DNA from: Catonia carolina
Taxonomy: Eukaryota; Arthropoda; Insecta; Hemiptera; Achilidae
Length of the DNA stretch: 64,000 bases
Direction of reading: 5' to 3'
Assembly (NCBI GenBank): GCA_035578175.1
Contig: JAQMRL010000003.1
Span: 106,256,969-106,320,968 of the forward strand
In this document: positions 55,496-64,000 of the stretch, one piece after another
Layout: each line of letters begins with the position of its first letter
Position numbering within the stretch: position 1 is the stretch's first letter
Translations under genes and position numbers: made by a program
Notes under the pieces: model-generated
Database searches by the model: none
Told to the model about the DNA's origin: nothing
Seen by the model: only the letters and a program-made list of their open reading frames with translations

Positions 55496-57227
55496 CAAAT
55501 GATTTTTATTTATTTGTTTAGTCAATTCTTAAAACAGTTTGTAGCGTCAGTCACTTGCGCACTTCTCTGGATCAAATTGACATATTTTTAAAATGATTTT
55601 TTATAAAAAATTAACACAAAAATTAATTGTGTTTGATTAAGGGTAAAGTTAAATACGAACAAATTTCTTGAAGAAGAAAACCATTTATTTTTAGGGAGAA
55701 TCCAAGTCTGAAAATATCATAAAATAAGTAGCCTACATTTTAATCTAACTTATCTTAATTATTTCGCATTAAATTTGATATACAAAATTAGGAGAATATT
55801 TAAATCAAAACCCTTGGCTTAGCATTCGATTTGTATAAAACTCACTAGCGTAATCAGCGTGTAAATGTATCAATAACAATATACTTTTTTAAAATCACAC
55901 ACTCCATCTCTGAACATATAAATGTTGAAAATTCTCACTCACTAATCCCCTAATTTCGTGATCATCTAGAGAGCTGAGATTCTCATAATTTTTTCCTTAG
56001 GGGTTGAATAGTAAAATTAAAGTATTTTAAACTTCGACTACATGCGTTGAAAAAGTAAAAATGCGGTCGATAACCTTAAACCAATACATTATTTCTGTAC
56101 TTACCCGAAAAGCTACATTTCTAAATTATTTATATACCTATGTATTTTCTATACTACTTCCGTTTTTTTTTAGCACGGTGTAATTCTTTTGGAATCAGTT
56201 TTTAAAATAAAATATAGGGAAAATAATATATTTTAATTAGAGCTACATGTGCCTAAGGAATAAGAAGGGGTAACTACCCTACATAATTATATATTTTATT
56301 TCTATACCTACCCAAAGAGATACACCTTTGTAACTAAGCATGTTTTTTCTAAGACGAATAATAATTTTTATTTACCCCGTCGCGGGTTCAATTTTGTTAG
56401 TACTTAACAAATATTTCCCTGAAAATGATAATTCTGTGCAGATCTGAAAGTTTAAAAAGTTTAAATGAAGTTCCATTCGAAAGTTACTCCATTATAAACT
56501 TTCAAAATTAAATTAACTAACTAATAATATTAATAAAGATCATGTAATGAAGACAGTGCAATAACATAAAAATAATTGGCTTTGTTACTTTCAATGTTTT
56601 TATCATTGTGAATTTTTATGAACTTAAAAGGTATAAATCGGTGATAAAATTAAAGTAGCTACCCAAATGCAGTTTTTAAATGGTTATTATTATTATTATT
56701 ATTATTGTAATAACCTTTTCTTTATAACTCTTTATTTCTATTGTCTATTTTCTTTGTTATTATTTTAAGTAGCAATAAGCATTGTTCTGTTTTCCTGTTA
56801 CCGTACCTTTCTAAAATGTAATCTTCTTGAATTTAAAAATTCTTGGCCAATTACTATTTTACTTAAATTTATTTTACAATGAAAAGTTTTGAGCCTGTAA
56901 ATTTAGCAGTTAAGGTATTTCCTCCGTCTTTATTTGGTTACTTGGCTCAAAATAGGTATTTTAATTCCCAAAATTTTTGATAGAATACATCGGGTAGATA
57001 GAAATTGAAATTTCTTTTAAACTGAACAGATTTAAATTTTTTCATTCGTTATTATAGGTACTGCAGTAAAATTACTATTTATTCTGGTATAGAATAACAA
57101 ACAGATAGGTTTTCTTCTGTGCGTAGCTTATCTTAAGTGAACTAGCCCCGTCCCTTCCCAACGAAGAAACTTCATATTATATTATTATTATTACAAATGT
57201 ACTCTATAAATTAAAAATTTATAATAA
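55496..57227. other. AT-rich non-coding DNA
   Basis: No gene. Contains a TAT/ATT microsatellite at about 56686-56708. Confidence 0.45.
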
Positions 57228-58037
57228 GTTTGTCTACAAATTAATGGTCAAACCATCAACAATTTACGGTATGCGGATGATACTGTTTTGATAGCGGATA
57301 GTGCAGAGGGGTTGCAAGCATTAATAAATCGTGTAGAGGAAACCTGTCGACGATACGGCATGAAGTTAAACAGCAAGAAAACCAAAATACTAATAGTAAG
57401 CAAAAATGATGGAATACAGCATCGATTTACATCAAATGATGAGACGCTTGAAATAGTAAACAAAGTTGCCTATCTAGGATGTAATTTAAACAAGGAATGG
57501 GACCACTCGCAGGAAATTAGGTGCCGCATAGAGAAGGCAAGAGCAGTATTCAATCGTCTCCGGAAAATTTTGTGTAATATGCACCTTAACATTGGTATAA
57601 GATCACGATTTCTGAGATGCTATGTGTTTTCGACTCTTCTGTACGGAGTGGAAGCTTGGACCCTAACCGATGCAACATCTAGACGACTCGAGGCCTTCGA
57701 ACTGTGGTGCTACCGCCGAATGCTCAGGATATCGTACACCTACCATGTCACAAACAACACCGTCTTGCAACGTATGCAAAAAGCCATGGAAATCCTGCCA
57801 AACATAAAAGCCAGGAAGATGGCTTATTTAGGGCATGTGTTGAGAAACAGAAAATATCAGCTAATTCAACTTATATTGCAAGGCAAGATTGAAGGTAGTC
57901 AATCTCAAGGCCGTCGGCGGACGTCGTGGCTGAAGAACATCAGGCAATGGACAGGAATGACGAGCGTACAATTATTCAGAGCAGCTGTAAATAAAGTCAT
58001 GTGGGCTAATATGATTGCCAACATCCACAGAGGATAG
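57228..58037 (+). pseudogene. RTE-like LINE reverse transcriptase, 5'-truncated but open frame
   Basis: An uninterrupted frame of about 269 codons. It opens with INGQTINNLRYADDTVLIAD, containing the catalytic YADD (57270-57281). It continues through MKLNSKKTKILIVSKN, VAYLGCNL, RIEKARAVFNRLRK, FSTLLYGVEAWTL, LEAFELWCYRRMLRISY, AYLGHVLRNRKYQL and GRRRTSWLKNIRQW. This is the second half of the polymerase domain and the C-terminus of RTE-like endonuclease-reverse transcriptases. The N-terminal endonuclease and first polymerase motifs, including the FVDLEKAFD block, are missing. The copy cannot function alone, but lack of stops suggests a fairly recent insertion. It ends in a GAA-type tail (58048-58062). 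Confidence 0.85.
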
Positions 58038-58070
58038 GCACCAACAGAAGAAGAAGAAGAATAAGTCTGT
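58038..58070 (+). repeat. LINE 3' tail, (GAA)n
   Basis: After the stop the DNA reads GGCACCAACAGAAGAAGAAG and continues as GAAGAATAAG. A short simple-repeat 3' end is common for LINEs of this group. Confidence 0.6.
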
Positions 58071-59130
58071 AAGATATCCTTGCCCTAGTCGCCAAAAATT
58101 GTTTAAATTATCTAAAAGAGAAATGGCCACATGATTTAATGTGCTTCAGGTGGTTTTTATTTGTATTTTGCTCTGTATTTTGTTTCTTGATGAATTGTAG
58201 GAATGTTTAAATTTCTGTATAGTATGGTGTTTTTTCGTACCTAGGTACGTAACAAATCTTAATCCGAGTCTTGTTTTAATTTTAATTCTTTCAATTTATT
58301 GATTTATTTAACTAAGAGAACGTACACCGATAAATTAAAACAATTGTGAAGTAGTAAAATTTTGTGATTACTTTTGTCCACTCCCATATTTTATCAAGGA
58401 TAAACATTCAATATTTAAACTCTTTTTGAAGGTCGTATTCCTCTGATTGTCTCAGTAAAATAAAACAACAATAATTTAGAAATTAATTGGTGATCTTATC
58501 AATTTACTGTATCAAGTGTAAATAAAAAGAAAAATTATTTATAATTAGAAATATTGGAAGACAGATGAAAACAATTAAATTCTCATACTTTAACGACGCT
58601 CTAAATAACCTAAAATATATATTTACCTAAAATTAACAGTTCATGAGTTATTTATAAAAGCTATTTAATGGATGTATACCGGCCAAGTTTAAAGCTGTGT
58701 AAACCCCTCAGTAATAAACAAAATTTAAAGATTCCAACATAAAACATTACGACAAATTATAGACGCTTCCTTTTATGAAAACTAAAGCTGTCCTGCATAT
58801 TGATCTACGAATTCCATACAAAGATGACACTTTCTGCAGCTGTTTAGATTTTTCGAAGTTAAATTATTACACAACCCTTACCAACGTGTAGAGTTCTTGA
58901 GTTTAAATGGTAGCTCTTATCTTGAGAACACTGTGATAGAGTGGGTAGCAGTGCGGGGTAATTATCGTACATTTCTACAAACATCATACACTCAGTAGTC
59001 ACAACAAAAATAAATCATTCCTTTGAGAAGTCGTTGTTTGATTGCTTATTCCATTGAAATTGTACGAAGATGAAATTATTCCATTGAAATTGTAGTTTTA
59101 TATATAGCCTATATCTATCTTTCATTATAT
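58071..59130. other. AT-rich non-coding DNA
   Basis: Nothing recognised. TTCCATTGAAATTGTA is repeated at about 59051 and 59078. Confidence 0.4.
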
Positions 59131-59308
59131 CTCAACGAACTAAAGACTGTAGATGAGATCTAGCCAATAATAGCCAAGGCCGGGTGTGAGGTTGTCCTTC
59201 GTTAAGTCACACTGTATTTCACCGAACTCCAGCTGAAAGTCAATTGGATCTGTGCTGTGATCTAGGTCACTATGCTCCGCCCTCATCTGCAGTCTCTAGT
59301 TCGTTAAG
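59131..59308. repeat. 27-bp inverted repeat with 124-bp loop
   Basis: CTCAACGAACTAAAGACTGT and AGATGAG at 59131-59157 pair with CTCATCTGCAGTCTCTAGTT and CGTTAAG at 59282-59308, with three mismatches in 27. The loop is GC-richer than the flanks (GCCAAGGCCGGGTGTGAGG). It could be a small fold-back element or structured RNA. The overlapping frame at 59244-59426 is unrecognised. Confidence 0.65.
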
Positions 59309-59704
59309 CTTTAAATGTTATTTTCAATTTCGAATTTACGTAGTGAGTGTATGTTCACCAACACGGACGATGTTTTTAGTTAGACTAGTAGCAACTAGGC
59401 TCGGCTGCCCGAAAGACAGAGTTTAACCTCACGGATTGTACATAAATTGACACCTAAAAATCTACTTAGTAACTTACCTCGATGGTTACGACGTTCCTTG
59501 AGCATAGACCTCAATAGGCAGTAATTTTTGGTAAATGTAAAAGAAAAACTAAATTATTTTAAACAGCAATTATTTTAATTATTAACATTCTACTTTTAAT
59601 TTCCCTTTGAAATGGTGTTCTCCTCTGAGGCATGATGTCAATTGACATCAATCTTTTCATTCTGTTAACCCGTTGTTAATAAAATACGGAAAATCGAAAA
59701 CAAG
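59309..59704. other. Non-coding DNA
   Basis: GC-richer up to about 59440, then AT-rich. TGATGTCAATTGACATCA at about 59633-59650 is a perfect 18-base palindrome. No gene. Confidence 0.4.
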
Positions 59705-59805
59705 TATTGGTGGCGTATTGTTGTAGGATATTATTCAACTGCAAAAGTTATGGTTCTGGGGTTGATCCCTGGGTAGGGTCTGAAAGTAACACAGTTACTA
59801 CATTG
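59705..59805 (+). repeat. SINE-1 head
   Basis: TATTGGTGGCGTATTGTTGT (A-box-like), then TTCTGGGGTTGATCCCTGGG (B-box-like) and TAGGGTCTGAAAGTAACACAG. Diverged copy. Confidence 0.6.
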
Positions 59806-60552
59806 TAAAATATTGAATCTAACTCTTAGTACATTAAATGAAAATTTACTGACAAGCAAACATTTTATTTCAATTCAGATTACATCACTATTAATTTATT
59901 TTTAGTAATAGCAGTTTGATATTTTTCTTGAACTTCGCTAATTTTGAGTAAAAATATTTGATTACAAAATTAAATATAATCTACCTGAATGATTAAATTG
60001 ATAGTATATGTGACTACTTATTGAAACATGTTAATTTTGGCTCTTCTTACTTTAAAAACCCCCCTTTTTAAATCGTAATAAAGAGTGAGTTAATGCAACT
60101 TTACTTAAGTCATAAAATATATTAATATTTTAAAGTTATTAGTTAAATAATTTCTTTAGCATCGCTTCTTTATACTAGAACAAAGTTCTGCTCGATTTGC
60201 ATATCGTCCCATATCCACAGAGGTACTCTTAAGGTTCTGTCACCCCTTCTCCACCATTTCCCTACCACACACTACAATGTAACTGCAACATTTGGCGACG
60301 ATATGGGAATATTATACAACGAAGTCAGCTGTGAAAATGTAACACTTAATTTTCAACGTAACACCGTACAACATTAGTGTACTGTTAGGAAAATTAAATT
60401 AAGGTACAGTAAACAGAAAACACATTACAGTTATTCACAAATAACCAACTTGTAAACCAGTTTACCTAAACAACACATGAATCAGAACCTAACTGGCCAA
60501 AAATTCATTTGTACGGTAGATTCCAAAAATACGTTTTTTAAAGTTGTTTTTC
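59806..60552. other. AT-rich non-coding DNA
   Basis: No gene. A less AT-rich patch at about 60175-60320 ends in AACATTTGGCGACGATATGG; see rejected items. Confidence 0.4.
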
Positions 60553-60709
60553 AAGCTCATTAGTAACTTGATCATTAGCAACTATGGTGGATAATGTAAC
60601 TGTAACAGTTGGTTTTGGTTTGTAATAATTTCCTGATCCTAGCCGGGGATCAAACTCGGTTCCTTTCGGTTTGTAGATTAGCACGCTAATCATGTACTAT
60701 GGAGGCTGG
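60553..60709 (-). repeat. SINE-1 copy
   Basis: Reversed. AAGCTCATTAGTAACTTGATC, AGCAACTATGGTGGATAATG, TCCTGATCCTAGCCGGGGATC, AAACTCGGTTCCTTTCGGTT, TGTAGATTAGCACGCTAATC, and the head complement GTACTATGGAGGCTGG. It abuts the next SINE. Confidence 0.75.
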
Positions 60710-60875
60710 TTTTGTTTTACGTCCGATTTTTTTTGTACTTTAATACTGATGAGGAAGATGAAGTGTGATAAATGAAAATGAGTGTCGAAAATATGCCAAC
60801 CTGACCGGGAATCGAACCCGGGACCACTGATGTAAAGCAAGTTGGGCTCTCTACTAAACCGAATCATTATAGGCC
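60710..60875 (-). repeat. SINE-2 copy joined to SINE-1
   Basis: Reversed. TTTTGTTTTACGTCCGATTT, ATAAATGAAAATGAGTGTCG, GCCAACCTGACCGGGAATCG and AACCCGGGACCACTGATGTA. The minus strand gives CCCGGGTTCGATTCCCGG, a near-consensus B box. The A-box side is more decayed (CTCTCTACTAAACCG). Confidence 0.75.
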
Positions 60876-62084
60876 ATGGAGGGAGCTTCCGAAATCATTA
60901 GGTATTATTTTAAATAAGGAATGTGCATTGTTTTAGAAAAAAAGTATTTTTCTGTACATCTTTTATCTTTCAGTTCAGAAATAAAGGCGCTGTAAAATAT
61001 TTTACAAATCTGTTGTATATTAAGGTAGATCTATAAATAGCGTACGTATGATGGTAAATTCTGGGGAAGGGAATTGAAGCCCACTTGAAAATAATTGCCA
61101 ATTTTGCGTCAGGTCTACCTTTTGTTTTATGAGATGCAATTTTTAGGAACAATACATCTCGTACGGTAGACGTATTATAAAGGAATAGTGTACGTTTTTT
61201 TTATCTAACTGTTCGAACAGGCTTGATATTCATTGTCGAATAATTGGCGCATGAAATTCTTACGTCTCTTCGTATGATAATTATGTTGGTATTTTATGTC
61301 GAAATGGATAAAACAAACCCTAAAAAACTGTGCACAAAAGGAGTCGCCAAACCTGCTTAAAAATTTTAAAATCCATTTACTGAATGAAAATATAGCTTAT
61401 TAAATTTTTCCTTTGTTATAAGTATTTAACAAACAACGTTCAATTTTAAAACAAAAGATTATTTTTATGATTTTGTGTGTTTTTTCTCTATTGAACAATA
61501 ATAAGAAAGTATTTGAATTATAAAACAAATAAATGTTTCAGCATAAACAGATTTTTACGCCTTATGATTAATAAAAAAATTTCCATTGGATGTCTACCAA
61601 AATATGCACAAAAACCAATGTTTTTTAATAAAATAATTTGAAAAACAAGAACACCATTTCTAAAAAATGGGAAAATGTGGGAAAATAATGTTTTTGTTGA
61701 AAAATTATATGAACAGAAAATTAAAACATTGTTGTTTTAAAACAGAAAATTTTATGGTTACAGATATTTAAAAAAATGGTGTTTGAAGAAAATACTAAAA
61801 ATGGTTTCATGAGATCACAGTATGTGAAATTAAGATAAATCAGAATGAGAATTATGACTCGCTTATCATAGAACTAGTGTTATGATTGCTCTAGCACTAC
61901 GTGACATGTAAAAATTAAATTAAGTTCTAAATTTATTACTTTCACGTAAAATGTTACTTTATGCTGTTAAGTCATAAATATGTATTATAAATTATTCTTT
62001 ACTATTATTATTTATAAAAAACAAAAAGTAATAAAATACACCAACATTTTCAGAAAATAATAAAGAATACCGGCGTTTTAGAAT
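60876..62084. other. AT-rich non-coding DNA
   Basis: No gene; the minus frame at 60970-61152 is unrecognised. No repeat family identified. Confidence 0.45.
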
Positions 62085-62640
62085 GACGCGTTTTGGTTTG
62101 CACGATTTTGAAGTTCCGCGGCTGTCATTTTAGCACCCTTTCCTAAATATACGCGGCTCCGATTTCAAACTTACGCGAATCAGAAAACTGAGAGAAGTGA
62201 TAAAGTGATCTACGATGTTATTTTTTACTGAATGGCTCTTGACAAACTCAAGTTGTTTACTAAACAGACAAAACTATAGTTTATTTAAGTTTCTTTAAAC
62301 CAAGACTAGAATAAAAGTATGCTATGTAAAGGTTTAAAAAAACATTTATGATACAAAAACTGTAAACTACAGTACGTGATTTTTGTACGTGTACTTAAAA
62401 ACTGTATTTTTATTATTATTTGTGCTTGATCTGTAATATTCTTGTCATTTTAGTTTATATTATATCATGTTAAAGCCAAATAAACTTTTTAAAATTATTT
62501 TTATCCTTGCTATGGAATGAGCCACTACGTGTTAGTATACAATGTAATCTTATGGGAAACGTGTTCTTGATTCACGCGGTTTTGAATTACGCATCGATTG
62601 TTCGGAATGAATAAACCGCGTAAATGAAAGGATGCGTGTA
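62085..62640. other. Possible pogo/Tigger-like miniature element
   Basis: Two clusters of ACGCG/CGCGG words stand out from AT-rich DNA: 62089-62175 (GACGCGTTTTGGTTTGCACG, CCGCGGCTG, TACGCGGCTC, TTACGCGAATC) and 62573-62638 (CACGCGGTTTTGAATTACGC, ACCGCGTAAATG, GATGCGTG). Such words recur near the ends of pogo/Tigger-like elements. No clean terminal inverted repeat was found. Confidence 0.2.
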
Positions 62641-63302
62641 GTTAAAAAAATACATATATAAAAAATATCTTAAATAATTTTATAAATATTGTAGAAACTA
62701 TTTTTATCCTCACAAGGGATTAGCCAAATTTGTTGAAAAACTATTTTATTCCTCTACAACGATATGTCAAGTTTGAAGAGAAATAAGTTTACCTCCACGA
62801 GGGTATGCCAAATTTGTTGTGAAATAATTAAACCATATATCAATTTCAGTGAATCAATTCTTGCTTTATTTAATACATACTTGAATGAATGGTTGTTGTT
62901 ATTGTTTTTTATTCGTCTGCCATTTAAAAACTACCAGATAATCACTATTATTATAAGTAGAATAATTTGTCTCTTTTAATAATAAGAATGTTATATCTAT
63001 TACTACTTATTTATAGTTACTATTTATTATATTTTTATCACTATTTGTTAAGCACGAATGAGGGACCCACTCTCTTGGTTTGGCCTCCAGTCCCCCACTA
63101 AAAAAATTTACAATTCTACTTTCTTCTTCTCAGTTGCCTAGTAACCATACTTTTGTTAATGAAATCAAATAATTTTTTAAAATATTTATTTTAATCAGCT
63201 GGAAATATCTATTTTTATTTCAATAGACTCAAAAATAAACAACTCCAGGTGTGCATCAAATTTGTCATATTACAATATAAAATCAAAAATTTCTGAAGAC
63301 AC
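62641..63302. other. AT-rich non-coding DNA
   Basis: Short repeated phrase CTC-ACGAGGG/CACAAGGGAT, TATGCCAAATTTGTTG at about 62710 and 62795. The frame at 62764-62979 is unrecognised. No gene. Confidence 0.4.
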
Positions 63303-63730
63303 TATGATTGGAGTGTAGCATTATACGGGAGTGAAACTTGCGTGATAAGGTGCTGTAAAAAGGAAGAGTTTAGAAGCTTTTGAAATGTGGTGTTATAGGA
63401 AAATGTTAAAGATTAGGTGGGTGGACAAAATAAGTAATTTAGAGGTTCTTAGGCGAGTGAATCAAGAAAGAAGTATATGGAAGCATCTTACCAGAAGAAG
63501 GGATAGGCTAGTAGGGCATATCTTGAGACATCCAGGTATTGGTCTATCAATAATGGAGGGTAATATTGAGGGAGTGAATTGTAGGGGGAGGCAAAGGTTA
63601 AAATATATAAAGAAAATTACAAAAGATGTAGGGTGTTATAAGTATGTAGATATGAAACGACTTGCGCAAGATAGAACAGCTTGGAGAACTGCATCAAACC
63701 AGTCCAGAGACTGCTAACAAAAAAAAAAAA
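63303..63730 (+). pseudogene. RTE-like LINE 3' end with poly(A)
   Basis: The first frame gives WSVALYGSETCVIRCCKKEE, then a frameshift at about 63370-63380 leads into LEAFEMWCYRKMLKIRWVDK, ISNLEVLRRVNQ, DRLVGHILRHPG, NCRGRQRLKYIKK and TAWRTASNQSRDC. This is the C-terminal end of LINEs related to the 57228 copy but from a different subfamily. An A run at 63719-63730 directly follows the stop. Catalytic motifs are missing. Confidence 0.8.
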
Positions 63731-64000
63731 TTCAAAAATTATTTATTTTATATTTTTCAAGATAGACTTTCGAACTAAACGACCTAAAATTAGATAATAT
63801 TTGTAGGTACGTATTAGTATATAATTATTAGTTTAATACAAGGATGATTGTATGGTAGAGTAAATGAAACGATATTCCTCGTCGTATTAGCAACCATTTC
63901 CAACCCCGATCCCTTTCTCTATATTCTCTATTTCCTAAAGAGAAATTGGATAATCGATTATCTCGGTTTAATCGAACAACGTAACTATTACAGGTACCAA
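63731..64000. other. AT-rich non-coding DNA to window end
   Basis: No feature recognised. Confidence 0.4.

Noticed and set aside
60280..60310. TTTGGCGAC-type primer-binding site of a second LTR element
   Set aside because: No LTR with TG...CA ends or polypurine tract could be paired with it; the match is short.
1..64000. CRISPR arrays, operons, ribosome-binding sites, bacterial promoters and rho-independent terminators
   Set aside because: None seen; the window is eukaryotic non-coding and transposon DNA, so such calls would be meaningless.

Overview
The window looks like arthropod nuclear DNA, most plausibly from a large repeat-rich insect genome. It is strongly AT-rich and has no bacterial-style gene packing. 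Almost every recognisable coding stretch belongs to an insect-type transposon: a DUF4817/mariner-like transposase, RTE-like and jockey-like LINE reverse transcriptases, and several tRNA-headed SINEs. The recurrent TAGGCCTA motif and the transposase type made me think of Hemiptera, but that is inference. I found no intact host gene, rRNA gene, convincing functional tRNA gene or CRISPR array. The window is best read as intergenic or intronic DNA built from dead mobile elements.

Layout. 1-10.4 kb holds a SINE-4 tail at the left edge, a palindromic Rep1 element (1355-2148), two full direct Rep1 copies (4019-4947, 5794-6716), two SINE-1 copies, and a GC-rich block ending in a LINE 3' remnant (9616-10372). 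10.4-17 kb is mostly plain AT-rich sequence, then a LINE reverse-transcriptase fragment next to a GC-rich miniature LTR element (15479-16513, minus). 17-25 kb contains SINE-1, SINE-3 and SINE-2 copies and the best-preserved DNA transposon (18552-19883), whose transposase frame carries one in-frame stop. 25-33 kb has an inverted pair of SINE-4 copies, a reversed Rep1 copy, a frameshifted LINE fragment flanked by related repeats, and a SINE-3/SINE-2 junction. 33-46 kb has two reversed SINE-3 copies, a SINE-1 copy, a long polypyrimidine tract (38692-39125), a Rep1 copy and a SINE-2 copy. 46-56 kb has a four-copy tandem array, a degenerate transposon with long terminal inverted repeats (47364-48114), a jockey-like fragment (50541-50960), and two SINE-4 copies in a row, each with its own target-site duplication. 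56-64 kb has two LINE 3' ends (57228-58037; 63303-63730) and a SINE-1/SINE-2 composite.

How they relate: SINE-1 to SINE-4 and Rep1 are non-autonomous families present in several copies here, so they can be compared with each other within the window. The LINE fragments represent at least two machineries (RTE-like and jockey/CR1-like) of the kind that mobilises SINEs, but I cannot pair a specific SINE with a specific LINE. Rep1, a multi-copy family with mismatched ends, a right-end hairpin and a fold-back derivative, is the least familiar system here. Names such as Rep1 and SINE-1 are local labels for this report. Coordinates of degenerate repeats are by eye and may be off by several bases.
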